Positions 1 through 8,511 of a stretch of DNA of 64,000 nt are shown here, piece after piece. Below the pieces are notes generated by a model that made no database searches, was not told where the DNA came from, and was given only the letters and a program-made list of their open reading frames with translations. The stretch comes from Bacteroidales bacterium (GTDB taxonomy: Bacteria > Bacteroidota > Bacteroidia > Bacteroidales > GCA-2748055), in the NCBI GenBank assembly GCA_029210725.1, contig JARGFM010000016.1, positions 1 through 64,000 on the forward strand. The letters run 5' to 3'. Within the stretch, counting starts at the first letter, position 1. Each line of letters starts with the position of its first letter. Position numbers and translations under genes: made by a program.

Positions 1-92
1 GCCCACAATGAACGGCCCAAAATCAAAGATGTTGGTGTATACAAATAAATGAGGCCTATCTTTATGTGTCCCTGATAGTTATAGCGTTTTAG

Positions 93-880
93 ACTTTATC
101 TCGTGATAAACTCACGCTAGGTGTAATAGCCCTCATTGCAATAAGTGTCAGCAGCAAAAAATACAGGCTGAACTTCAAAAACAAAATTGTGTTGAAGATA
201 GCGGCGTTTGTAGATGAAAAGCTGGTTTATTCCCCGGAGGATTTTGTTTCGCGGGAAGAGTTTACCCATAGCGCCATTTTCCAGAAATACTGCAACGATT
301 ACAGGGTGAAGATCATTTTAAAGGAAAAATCGGGAAAACAGCCATCGAATTTTCAGAGGTAGTGGGAAGGCACGTAAGCACAAGTGGATCCGGCTCAAAA
401 CAAAAAAAACAATACACTACCATTTTCAAAGGCCTGTTTTTTGTGGCCGATTTCAATAAACATTTTTATGGGCACACCCTTGTTTTGCCCGACACCGCAG
501 AAAAAATGCTGGGTAAACTTGGGCATAGCCTGCAAGCTTTTTCGTCGAGGGGCGAACTGATCAAACTCGAAGACCCCGAATTTGAAAAAGAATTTTGTGT
601 GTATTCAAACGACCAAGTGGAAGCGCGTTACATCTTATCACCATCCTTAATGCAGCGCATCGTGGAGTTCAAACGAAAATGGAACACAAAAGTATATCTC
701 TCGTTTGGCGATTCAAAAGTTTACATCGCCATAAAAATGAATAAAAACCTTTTCGAAACAAGGCTTTTTAAGAGCATTGTTGATTATAACTTTATTGAAG
801 AGAATATCCGTTTCCTGGTACTGCTTACTGGAATTGTTGAGGACCTGAATTTAAATACACGGATATGGACCAAGAAGTAA
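93..880 (+). pseudogene. DUF3137 family protein, frameshifted
   Basis: The two reading frames here together make one DUF3137-type membrane-associated protein of unknown function. The first frame (from about 93 to the TAG at 360-362) reads through a hydrophobic stretch into KYRLNFKNKIVLKI and ends at KSGK. The family continuation (AIEFSEV, FKGLFFVADFNKHF, LEDPEFEKEF, DQVEARYILSP) lies in another frame, 362-880. One missing A in the AAAA run at 335-338 would restore continuity as GKTAIEFSEV. No good start codon or N-terminus is visible upstream; 1-92 holds nothing I recognise. The 3' end overlaps the next gene by 16 bp, so the pair was probably co-transcribed. DUF3137 genes often sit beside lemA, which would lie outside the window. 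The frameshift is seen directly; whether it is biological or a sequencing indel is unknown. Confidence 0.8.
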
Positions 881-1428
881 CACAAGCAGAAAAACGGCCT
901 CGCAAATCAAATGCCACATTTTTTGGGATTATTTTCACACTTGCAGGGGCATTCATATTCTATTTCTTTGGCTGGCCGCCTTTGAAGTATGCCAATGTGT
1001 TTAAAAGCTGGCTTAAAACTGTCGGTACTATTACAAAGTCGGAAGTCGACAGCTGGATGAAAGACGGTAATTCGCAATATGAGGCTGTTATAAATTACTC
1101 CTATCAGGTTGCGGGGAAACAATACAACTCCTCAAAGATTACAGTGGGGGGATCAGGTTCGAGTTCTAGCATGTCCAGAGCAAAAAGCACTGTTCAGCAC
1201 TACCCCCAGGGAAAAACCTTGGATGTTTTTTACGATCCTGGGGTGCCCGATTCAGCGGTGCTTAAACCAGGTGTCGGGGGAGGTGATATCGTCTTAGCCG
1301 GAATACCTCTGATATTTTTTATTATCGGCCTGCTTGTTCTTTTTCAAGTGATTAAACCAACAAGATCATACAGCAATCGGCCAATCCGGGGCGGAAGAAT
1401 TGACATTCGCGATCTTTTGAAAAGATAA
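865..1428 (+). CDS. DUF3592 domain membrane protein
   Basis: A 187-residue protein with a TM segment near residues 18-38, an extracytoplasmic domain, and a second TM segment near 140-162. The middle matches the DUF3592 pattern: a V.G.I..S opening (TVGTITKSEV), then NYSYQVAGKQYNSSKI, an AKSTVQHYPQGKTLDVFYDP core and an AVLKPG close. The function of the family is unknown; the fold is probably a small beta domain exposed outside the membrane. The ATG lies inside the preceding DUF3137 frame (16-bp overlap), which argues for an operon with translational coupling. The C-terminal tail after the second TM is short and basic. The family call is firm; no role can be proposed. Confidence 0.85.
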   Translation: MDQEVTQAEKRPRKSNATFFGIIFTLAGAFIFYFFGWPPLKYANVFKSWLKTVGTITKSEVDSWMKDGNSQYEAVINYSYQVAGKQYNSSKITVGGSGSSSSMSRAKSTVQHYPQGKTLDVFYDPGVPDSAVLKPGVGGGDIVLAGIPLIFFIIGLLVLFQVIKPTRSYSNRPIRGGRIDIRDLLKR

Positions 1429-1565
1429 TGGTCATTGCAAAGAATGTTTGATCCTCAAATCACTCAGCGGTGAGATCTAGATCCTCTGCCAAATCCCACA
1501 AACATGGGATGGTACTGCCCTGATCTATCCTTTATCTTGATTCATAATTTATAAACGGATCTGTC

Positions 1566-2786
1566 ATGAAAACAACAGCCTTAATTCCGGGGATCGTTAT
1601 AGTGGCCCTGCTGATCGTACAACCGGCATATTCTCAGGAGAACCCCCTTCAAAAGATCAGGAAAGAGAGCCACAGGAAGATTAATAAGAACATTGAGAAG
1701 CTGTTTGATGAAAAGGGAAAAGAGGAAACCCCGCCAGCTCAGCCGCAGCCTGTTTTGGAAGAGCAAGCTCAACAACAGCAGCAGGCTCCCGGTCAGGTAC
1801 AGCAGGCCGGGGAAGAGGCGAAGGAGGATAAGCCGGAACTGACCTGGGCCAAGTATGATTTTGTGCCGGGCGACCGGGTCATTTTTGAAGATAACCTGGA
1901 GGGGGAGGAAAACGGAGAGTTCCCATCCCGCTGGGACCTGATAAGGGGAAATGTGGAGGTCGCCCGGTTTGGAGGAGAGAATGTGATTATGTTCAGGGAC
2001 GGGGCACCCGAAATTGTTCCTTACTTTAAAGAGGCCAGGGAGGACTATCTGCCCGAGGTATTTACCGTGGAATTGGATATCTACTGCGATAATTCGGATT
2101 TTTGTGTCTACCTGTATGACAGAAAGAACCAGAAATCGGGAAGTCCTACCGGATATACAGACCTGGCGGTTGATTCTGAAAGGATGGATTTTGGTCAGTC
2201 AAACAGCGCCCATCCAGATGCCAGAACTTTGCCGGAGAGGAGGTGGATGCATGTATCGATAGCTTATACCAATGGAAAGCTGAAGGCCTATATGGATGAG
2301 ACCCGTCTGATAAACATTCCGCGAATTGATTTTGATCCTAAAGGGATAACTCTTCATACCTATCATGCCAGGAATGACAAACTTTTCTACGTGAAGAACA
2401 TACGGATCGCCGGGGGAGGGGTAAAGTATTACGACCGGGTGATGCAGGATGGCAAGATCATTGCAAACGGAATCCGCTTTGATACAGGAAAATCTACCCT
2501 GAAACCGGAATCCATGGGGGTGATCAATGAGATTTATCGCCTGATGGAACAAAACCCGGAGTTGAAATTCAGTGTGGAGGGACATACCGACAATGTGGGT
2601 GATGATGCCAGCAACCTGAACTTATCGGCCGATCGGGCTGAGCGGGTGATGAAAACCCTGATCGATATGGGGATATCCCCAGACCGGCTCAGCTCAAAGG
2701 GTTTGGGCGAGACTATGCCCATGGACGATAATAATTATCCGGAAGGACGGGCAAATAACCGCAGGGTGGAATTTGTGAAAATTTAA
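1566..2786 (+). CDS. OmpA family outer membrane protein
   Basis: A 406-residue exported protein with a signal peptide (residues 1-23, ending AYSQ) and a Gln/Pro/Glu-rich linker (about 58-92). A beta-sandwich region follows at about 100-285, resembling a LamG/DUF1080-like fold (FEDNLEGEENGEFPSRWD, MHVSIAYTNGKLKAYMD). The C-terminal OmpA peptidoglycan-binding domain spans about 298-406. The OmpA motif is complete: FDTGKSTLKPES, then VEGHTDNVGDDASNLNLS, then LSSKGLGETMP and NNRRVEF. The Asp and Arg that contact diaminopimelate in this family are present. It probably tethers the outer membrane to the wall while presenting the sandwich domain. It stands alone, with a hairpin terminator 36 bp after its stop. 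The middle domain is a looser call than the OmpA domain. Confidence 0.9.
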   Translation: MKTTALIPGIVIVALLIVQPAYSQENPLQKIRKESHRKINKNIEKLFDEKGKEETPPAQPQPVLEEQAQQQQQAPGQVQQAGEEAKEDKPELTWAKYDFVPGDRVIFEDNLEGEENGEFPSRWDLIRGNVEVARFGGENVIMFRDGAPEIVPYFKEAREDYLPEVFTVELDIYCDNSDFCVYLYDRKNQKSGSPTGYTDLAVDSERMDFGQSNSAHPDARTLPERRWMHVSIAYTNGKLKAYMDETRLINIPRIDFDPKGITLHTYHARNDKLFYVKNIRIAGGGVKYYDRVMQDGKIIANGIRFDTGKSTLKPESMGVINEIYRLMEQNPELKFSVEGHTDNVGDDASNLNLSADRAERVMKTLIDMGISPDRLSSKGLGETMPMDDNNYPEGRANNRRVEFVKI

Positions 2787-2821
2787 TTTTTTAGGTTTTA
2801 GGTAGATCCGTGCCTGAATGG

Positions 2822-2860
2822 GGATGGTGCCAAGGCCCGGAGGGGCTGCAGGCACCATCC
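2822..2860 (+). terminator. Hairpin terminator after the OmpA gene
   Basis: A perfect 10-bp inverted repeat (GGATGGTGCC at 2822-2831 and GGCACCATCC at 2851-2860) is followed by TTTATTTAAT. It lies between the convergent OmpA gene and the minus-strand propeller gene, whose stop codon begins at 2862. The T-rich tail is on the + side, so it best serves the OmpA transcript. Confidence 0.75.
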
Positions 2861-2861
2861 T

Positions 2862-4106
2862 TTATTTAATCCGGTAAGCCATCAGGGCATCGCCGTGCCG
2901 GATATACAGCACTCCGTTTGCCACCACGGGATGGGCGAAATGCTGTCCGCTTCCCTCTTTCACATTCATCTGACCGGCCTGTTCCAGTTTTTTTTGTTCA
3001 TAGTTGACCAGGTTGATGGTTCCGTTGTTGCCGTAGATGATAAATTTGTGATCTGTGTATATGATACTCCCGGTGGCCACCTTTAAGGTGTCGGCCACTG
3101 CTCCGCTTTCCGGGTCCAGGGCCACCAGCCTGTTCCCTTTTACGGTAGTAAACAACTTTCCGTCCACAACTACCAGTCCCCCGAAATTATTCAGCACCTG
3201 ATTATTGCGCCATACTTCGCTGATCAGCTCCCCGTTTCCGGAAAGTTCCAGTTTTACAGCCCCCTGTCCGGGTACATCGTTGGCCACGTAGTAGATATGG
3301 CCATCTGAATACACCGGTGTATTGCAGTGTTCTCCATCGTATTCATACCCTTCCAGTTTGTAGGAGGCAAGCACACTGCCGTTGCTCCGGTCCACGATAA
3401 ATAGATGGTGACGGGAGGTGGTCATCAGGATCGGACGCTCATTCAGGTCAATGAGTACGGGGGATCCGTATGCAAAGGTGTCGCGGTGCGCCGACTGTGT
3501 CCAGACAATTTTTCCGGTGAACCTGTCCAGAGCTGCCAGATTGGTGCCGGGGCCACCCGGGAAACAGTACACATGATCTTCATCCACCGCCACGGATTCA
3601 GAATAGCCGAAGTATCCCAGTATTCCATCCAGGTATCCGGTAATATTGACCGACCATAATTCCTTCCCCGCAGTGAGCTCGAAGCAGGAAATCTGACCCT
3701 GGCCCGAAGAGCTGTAAACGCGTTTGCCATAAACGGTGGGAGTAGACCTGTCGCCCGGGTAGGTGCTGGAGAAACCCTCGCCCAGAAACTCTTTTCCGTT
3801 GGGCGACTTCCAGAGTAGCCGGCCTTCCAGATCCAGGGCGAACAGGAAGCTGTTACCCTCCTGTTCGCCGTTGACAAATAGCCCTTCCGCTGTTACCGCA
3901 GGAGCAGCAAAACCTCTGCCCAGTCCCTCAAACACCCAGAGAAGTTCGGGAACTTCTTCCGGCCACTGGTCCAGCAGGTCCGTTTCGTGAAATATGCCAT
4001 CGCGATTGGCTCCCCGCCATTGCGCGCTTTTTTCGATACGCTCCTGCATGCAGCCCTGGCCGGCAAGCAGAGCAATTACCGGAATTAGAATAGCTAAGTT
4101 TTTCAT
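2862..4106 (-). CDS. PQQ-like beta-propeller lipoprotein
   Basis: A 414-residue protein with a lipoprotein signal (LLAGQGC, Cys at about residue 19) and a BamB/PQQ-type beta-propeller. Repeated blades are visible: WRGANRDG at the start, FLFALDLEGRLLWKS, QISCFELTAGKELWSV, LAALDRFTGKIVWT, FIVDRSNGSVLASY, LVALDPESGAVAD. A C-terminal blade reads LYIRHGDALMAY. In this Bacteroidota family the opening W-R-G/P-..R-DG motif marks 'PQQ-binding-like repeat' proteins, which are often associated with carbohydrate or redox functions. Nothing here shows that PQQ is bound. The gene is monocistronic on the minus strand. It could be an outer-membrane assembly or scaffold protein; the propeller call is strong, the role is not. 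Confidence 0.85.
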   Translation of the reverse strand: MKNLAILIPVIALLAGQGCMQERIEKSAQWRGANRDGIFHETDLLDQWPEEVPELLWVFEGLGRGFAAPAVTAEGLFVNGEQEGNSFLFALDLEGRLLWKSPNGKEFLGEGFSSTYPGDRSTPTVYGKRVYSSSGQGQISCFELTAGKELWSVNITGYLDGILGYFGYSESVAVDEDHVYCFPGGPGTNLAALDRFTGKIVWTQSAHRDTFAYGSPVLIDLNERPILMTTSRHHLFIVDRSNGSVLASYKLEGYEYDGEHCNTPVYSDGHIYYVANDVPGQGAVKLELSGNGELISEVWRNNQVLNNFGGLVVVDGKLFTTVKGNRLVALDPESGAVADTLKVATGSIIYTDHKFIIYGNNGTINLVNYEQKKLEQAGQMNVKEGSGQHFAHPVVANGVLYIRHGDALMAYRIK

Positions 4107-4199
4107 GGTCCGGTAAAACTACGGAAACTTTCCAATACCATCGTTCAAAATCAGTCAGGGACCTGAAAGTGGGGCAAAGTCTCCGGTGGAACGGCTGAA

Positions 4200-4523
4200 C
4201 TACTCCATGGATCGCTTTCGCTTTTTAAACCACCCCTTCATTTTATCCCTGATTAACAGGACCACCTCTTTTCCAAGAAAGGCCAGCGAAGCATAGAACA
4301 GAACTTCCCCGGCTATAAAGACTCCGAGTATGATTCCGCCTGTCTGAGCTGCCTTTAAACTCAGAGAGCGGCCGATGGCGCCCCCTATCACCGGGGATCC
4401 TAATATAAGCACATAACTGATCACCTGGACCACCAGCATGGCTTTTTTAAAGGGAGTATTGGCCAGGTCACGGATGGTTCTTACCCGGGCGGTCTCCTGG
4501 CTGCTTGTTTCCTGGTCTTTCAT
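4200..4523 (-). CDS. Small two-TM membrane protein (transporter-suffix-like)
   Basis: A protein of about 107 residues if started at the ATG at 4523 (MKDQETSSQE). An upstream in-frame ATG at 4586 would add 21 residues of poor sequence, and I prefer the shorter start because charged cytoplasmic residues then precede the first TM. Two hydrophobic segments are visible (about 28-48 and 58-84), ending in a strongly basic tail (KGWFKKRKRS). The second TM with GEVLFYASLAFLGKE resembles the 'transporter suffix' small-membrane-protein pattern (GE..F...LL.GKE). No function is known. It stands alone between convergent and divergent neighbours. Confidence 0.6.
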   Translation of the reverse strand: MKDQETSSQETARVRTIRDLANTPFKKAMLVVQVISYVLILGSPVIGGAIGRSLSLKAAQTGGIILGVFIAGEVLFYASLAFLGKEVVLLIRDKMKGWFKKRKRSME

Positions 4524-4608
4524 CCTGAGTAAACAACACGGACTTAAAAAGGTTGCCTTCCAAAGAGTTTTAATAAAGCAATGCAACTACTTTTTCTGTT
4601 TCCTGGTC

Positions 4609-4641
4609 TTTGAAATCATAAGAGTCGCCATTTTACGTTTC
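4609..4641 (+). promoter_or_regulatory. Candidate Bacteroidota-type promoter
   Basis: A TTTG at 4609-4612 is followed after 21 bp by TACGTTTC at 4634-4641, which matches the Bacteroidota -7 consensus TAnnTTTG at 7 of 8 positions. The next start codon is the lipoprotein gene ATG at 4667, giving a short leader. Seen by eye only. Confidence 0.4.
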
Positions 4642-4666
4642 CTATAGTAAACCTAAATATACAGCC

Positions 4667-5188
4667 ATGAGAAAAATCTTTATTAAGCCCGTAATTCTAT
4701 TAAGCCTTATAGCCTTTGCGGTTTTTGTCAGCTCCTGTAATAAGAGCCAGGATATCGACGAAGCTGATCTGATTGGTACCTGGGATATCGGGCAGGCTTC
4801 CGTGGATATTAAAGTGGGGCCCATAAGCCTCTTCCAGTTTGTAAAAACCACGCTTCAGTTCAGCGACCAGGAGGCGCAGGACCTGGTGGATGAGCTGGCC
4901 TCCGAATTTGACGAGTTTGGCGGAACCATCACTTTCAATGCCGATTATTCCTACCAGATGCTTCATGGTGATTTTGCGGAGAACGGAACCTGGGAACTGG
5001 ACGAAGAAAAGTTGTACATGACCAAAAACGGTGAAATGCAGGAGGATGACCCCATGACGGTTGAAAGTCTGGATAGCTCATCTGCACTGATCTCCTGGAA
5101 AGAAGACCAGGAGGTTGATATCACGGAGGACGGCTCCAGCGATTTTACAGCCACTCTGGTCATCGAACTTAATCTGTCGAAGCAATAA
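4667..5188 (+). CDS. Lipocalin-like lipoprotein
   Basis: A 173-residue lipoprotein with a signal peptide ending FVSSC (Cys at residue 24). The mature part begins DLIGTWDIGQ, the usual start of 'lipocalin-like' Bacteroidota lipoproteins (L.GTW). It alternates short beta strands: TITFNADYSYQM, GTWELDEEKLYM, ALISWKED, TATLVIELNL. The GTW repeats and the length suit a small calycin-like barrel that might bind a hydrophobic ligand or act as an envelope stress protein. No ligand can be inferred. A candidate promoter sits at 4609-4641. The next 200 bp up to the GH29 stop hold no gene that I can support. Confidence 0.75.
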   Translation: MRKIFIKPVILLSLIAFAVFVSSCNKSQDIDEADLIGTWDIGQASVDIKVGPISLFQFVKTTLQFSDQEAQDLVDELASEFDEFGGTITFNADYSYQMLHGDFAENGTWELDEEKLYMTKNGEMQEDDPMTVESLDSSSALISWKEDQEVDITEDGSSDFTATLVIELNLSKQ

Positions 5189-5388
5189 GCGGCAGTTTAT
5201 ACCTGGTTCAGGACCTTCCTTTGATAAGCCTGGTGTTTTAACTGAAGCGATGAAGGCATTTGCTTCTTATCCTCCAGGATCGTATTCAGCAGGAATGCAG
5301 ACGATGAAATAGAGGGCTTAACTCTTTATCAGAATGGGGAACACAAGGCCAGGAAAGTTGAATAGCCCCCGGAAGCTGCGGTAACAGA

Positions 5389-7218
5389 TTAATCCGGCCC
5401 CAGCCAGAGCCACTGAAAGCCCATTTCTTCTTTCTTCCCCGGTTTGATCTCCAGGGTGATGGTATAGTAACCCGGTTCAGTGAACTCCAGTTGTCCCAGG
5501 CGGTGGGAGTTAAAGCTGTCAATCTGCCAGTTGCTGTTGGGCTCTCCAACGAATCGTCCCGTATTCCTGAAGGTCCCGGACAGCAGCCCCGCTTCCGATT
5601 TCACGGTGATTTCCCCGTTTCCTTCTTCTCCCTGGTAATTGTAGGAGAGGTCGGTCTGTAAAGTAAGCGGATGGTCAATGAAGATTTTCCATTGATAGCT
5701 GCTCTTTTCAGACACCTGGATGTGCACGGGAATGGTGCCTCTTCGTGTGGGTGGCTGCAGCTCTTTACTTCCCTTCAGAAGAGTCGCATTGGATGGAGTG
5801 AGGGAGTAGCCCCCGTAGAGCGATTCTGCCACCAGGCCTTCTTCTGTGGCGGGGTAATGGTCATATTCCAGGACCACTACCGGGACCAGCGGATCCGGCT
5901 GCTCTGGCGGGAGTTCAATCCGGGTGATCACCTCCTTGTTGCTGTAAGGAAGAGTTTGCTGTTCCGGATCGGCCAGCAGCCAGGCATTTACCGGACTCCC
6001 CTGTATGCCGGAAACAGTGAGCCTCTGGTTCAGGGGCCAGTTATACAGGTGCAGGTAGAGCCTGGTGGTCCCGTCCGGATTTTGTTTGCAGGTGATCTTT
6101 CCCCAGTCGTGCTGATCCTTTGCCAGGTCGAAGGCCTGGCTCCCGTAAATCGATTCGCCATTCACCTGAAGCCATTTCCCCATTTCCGCCAGGCGCTTCT
6201 CTATTTCATAGGGGACCTGGCCATTGGCACGGGGACCGATATTCAGCATCAGGTTGCCGTTGAGGCTTGCATTTCCGATCAGAGAATGAAGCAGAGTTGT
6301 GGTCGATTTCCACTGCTGCTCCCGGGCGTGATAGCCCCAGGAATGTGCCACGGTGGCAGGCGACTGCCAGGGGAATTCCTCCTTCTTGCTTCCCGGCTGG
6401 TTGTCTCCCAGGGTTTTGAAATCAATGTCACTGTCCTCCTCGATGGAGAGTCCCAGGCGGGAATTGATCAGGCAATCTGGCTGGAGTTCACGGATGAGGC
6501 TTTTAAGCTGCAGCAGCTGGTCTTTTGTGACACAGGTCTGGGAATGATGGATCCACATGTCGAACCAGATCAGTCCGATTTCTCCGTAGTTGGTCAGAAG
6601 TTCTTGCATCTGCGGGATCACTTTCTCCTGCCAGTAGCGGTCATAATCCTCCGCTGAAATTCCATAAATCTCTTTGGAATGATCCCATCCATCCGGGTGT
6701 TCCCAGTCGACCCAGTGCGAATAATAGAGCCCCATCTTCAATCCGTGCTTGTGGCAGGCAGTGGCCAGTTCCCGGATGATATCCCGTTTTGGATGGGTGA
6801 ATTCTGCCACATCGTAAGCACTTACCTGGCTGTCCCACAGCGCGAAACCATCGTGATGCTTGGCGGTGATGGTGACAAATTTCATTCCGGCCTTTTTTGC
6901 CAGAAGCACCCACTGTTCGGGATCAATGCACTCCCAGTCGAAGCGCTTGAGTAGGGTGGTATATTCCTCCCTGGCTATACGGTTCCGGTAATAGATCCAT
7001 TCGGCATAATCATTGTCGTTTCTGAGTTTTTCTCCCTTCCAGATTCCTTCAGCCCCGCTGTATACTCCCCAGTGGATAAACATTCCATAGCGTGCTTCGG
7101 TGAACCACCGGGTACGTTCATTGCTGTTTCTCTGTCCCGGGCTCTCCATAACGAGCATGCTCAGAAAACTGATCATGGCGATTGTTTTAATGGCGATTTG
7201 TTTATGGTGTGGGTCCAT
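5389..7218 (-). CDS. Alpha-L-fucosidase, GH29
   Basis: A 609-residue exported glycosidase that would remove terminal L-fucose from glycans. The chosen start (ATG at 7218, MDPHHKQ) gives a clean signal peptide ending ESPGQ; a longer frame to 7251 would run into the upstream regulator gene. GH29 hallmarks are present: RWFTEARYGMFIHWG near the N-terminus, FVTITAKHHDGFALWDS, GLYYSHWVDWEHPDGW, and the strand with the nucleophile Asp in GLIWFDMW (about residue 220). A beta-sandwich C-terminal region follows (about 340-609). The acid/base residue is poorly conserved in this family and I cannot assign it. The gene lies 13 bp downstream of an AraC-type regulator on the same strand, so the regulator probably controls it. 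A FucP-like permease 8 kb away fits the use of fucose. Confidence 0.93.
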   Translation of the reverse strand: MDPHHKQIAIKTIAMISFLSMLVMESPGQRNSNERTRWFTEARYGMFIHWGVYSGAEGIWKGEKLRNDNDYAEWIYYRNRIAREEYTTLLKRFDWECIDPEQWVLLAKKAGMKFVTITAKHHDGFALWDSQVSAYDVAEFTHPKRDIIRELATACHKHGLKMGLYYSHWVDWEHPDGWDHSKEIYGISAEDYDRYWQEKVIPQMQELLTNYGEIGLIWFDMWIHHSQTCVTKDQLLQLKSLIRELQPDCLINSRLGLSIEEDSDIDFKTLGDNQPGSKKEEFPWQSPATVAHSWGYHAREQQWKSTTTLLHSLIGNASLNGNLMLNIGPRANGQVPYEIEKRLAEMGKWLQVNGESIYGSQAFDLAKDQHDWGKITCKQNPDGTTRLYLHLYNWPLNQRLTVSGIQGSPVNAWLLADPEQQTLPYSNKEVITRIELPPEQPDPLVPVVVLEYDHYPATEEGLVAESLYGGYSLTPSNATLLKGSKELQPPTRRGTIPVHIQVSEKSSYQWKIFIDHPLTLQTDLSYNYQGEEGNGEITVKSEAGLLSGTFRNTGRFVGEPNSNWQIDSFNSHRLGQLEFTEPGYYTITLEIKPGKKEEMGFQWLWLGPD

Positions 7219-7231
7219 ATTTATAGAATTA

Positions 7232-8398
7232 TTACCTGAGATCTTCAGCATTTTTCTCCCGGAATGCCCCGGGGGTCATTCCGGTTTCAAGACGGAAGGC
7301 ATGAACAAATGAGTTATAGCTATTAAAGCCAGACAGTTCTGAAATGCTCTTGGTGGAGAAGTTGTGGTATTTCTTTTGAGAGAAGAGGCGCACTGCTTCA
7401 GCCACCCGGAAGGAGTTCACGTAAGTTTTGAAGTTTTTGTTAAAATGCTTCTTTATCAACTCTGAGATATAGGTTCGATTGGTATCCAGATGGGCTGCCA
7501 CATCAGTGATTTTCAGATCGGCATTGAGCCAGGGTTGTTCTTCGATAAAATATCGCTCCACCTGAACCCTGAGTTTGCCAAGCCGGCCCGGAGAACTTTC
7601 CACTGTTTCCTGAGCAGATGAGTCCGGGATCAGGTAGAATTCTTTGTTCTCGATGTATCTCTGGTGATTGGTAACTAAGGCGATGGTAAAAAAAATGATG
7701 CTGAGTCCAAAAAATGACACAATAATCTCGATATCCCTTGCGCCGTCGATATAGCTGTTTCCTTTCAGAATCAGGTACAGACCCAGCAGTGAGGCAGCAG
7801 GATAGGTCATATAAAAGAAAGGTATCCAGTTAAAAAGACTGCGGTTAAGGCCGGAGAAGTAGTTATTAACTTGAATTTTGTGCCGGGCAATAAGTTTCAT
7901 GCACAGAAAGCAATACAGAACAATCTGGATCACCACCACAAGTTTTGATAAGTAATTTGTCAGGAAGAAAAGTGATTGCGGATACGATGCATCAAGAAAT
8001 GACACAGATCCCCGGGCATATCCGGTTAAACGGTTTGCCGGAACGATGGTATGCAGAACCAGGGACGTAACAGTAAGTAAAAGTGCAGGAAGGATGTGGG
8101 GCAGGTCGCTTACCATTAACTTCTGCCTGAGGGTGACCGCACGGATGTAAAAGAATACCATGGGAAATACCATGTTGAGGCTAAAAAAGAAGAGGGGCTC
8201 CATGGCCATGTAAAGATCCATGTTCCTGGTGTAGAAGGGAAATATGGAGGAAAAGAGCATGGAAAAGAAGGCCATCAACAGGGCGATATAGAACCCCGGA
8301 TTCCTGCGTGAATGGTTCCTGAAAAAAATTACAAGAGCCCAGAAAAAAGTCGTAAAAATGGGCGTTAGGAGTGCAATTGTCTTTAGGCTGATGCTCAT
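7232..8398 (-). CDS. AraC-family regulator with membrane N-terminus
   Basis: A 388-residue protein. Residues 1-240 are a polytopic membrane domain of about seven hydrophobic segments (e.g. IALLTPIFTTFFWALVIFF, ILPALLLTVTSLVL). Residues 285-388 form the C-terminal AraC DNA-binding domain with two helix-turn-helix units: LKITDVAAHLDTNRTYISEL, then SISELSGFNSYNSFVHAFR and the GMTPGAFRE end. This architecture is common in Bacteroidota and is read as a one-component membrane sensor that binds DNA directly. The signal is unknown. It lies immediately upstream of the GH29 gene and divergent from the BNR/T9SS gene, so the shared region 8399-8511 may be its operator. Fucose or a fucosylated oligosaccharide is the obvious inducer candidate, by inference only. 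Confidence 0.9.
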   Translation of the reverse strand: MSISLKTIALLTPIFTTFFWALVIFFRNHSRRNPGFYIALLMAFFSMLFSSIFPFYTRNMDLYMAMEPLFFFSLNMVFPMVFFYIRAVTLRQKLMVSDLPHILPALLLTVTSLVLHTIVPANRLTGYARGSVSFLDASYPQSLFFLTNYLSKLVVVIQIVLYCFLCMKLIARHKIQVNNYFSGLNRSLFNWIPFFYMTYPAASLLGLYLILKGNSYIDGARDIEIIVSFFGLSIIFFTIALVTNHQRYIENKEFYLIPDSSAQETVESSPGRLGKLRVQVERYFIEEQPWLNADLKITDVAAHLDTNRTYISELIKKHFNKNFKTYVNSFRVAEAVRLFSQKKYHNFSTKSISELSGFNSYNSFVHAFRLETGMTPGAFREKNAEDLR

Positions 8399-8511
8399 TG
8401 CATTAAAACTAATTATTTTTTGTGATTTCTGATATTCAATTGAGAATTCTTATGGGATAGGTCGGGTCACTTTGCGTATTATTGTTAGCTCGAAACCAAA
8501 TCCCGGCAATT

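Noticed and set aside
5189-5388. Short frame after the lipocalin-like gene ending SYSAGMQTMK
   Set aside because: No start, no domain and a low-complexity look. It could be a relic but cannot be supported.
5671-6657. 328-codon open frame on the + strand
   Set aside because: It lies wholly inside the GH29 gene on the opposite strand, which has clear family motifs. The + frame resembles nothing and is a shadow.
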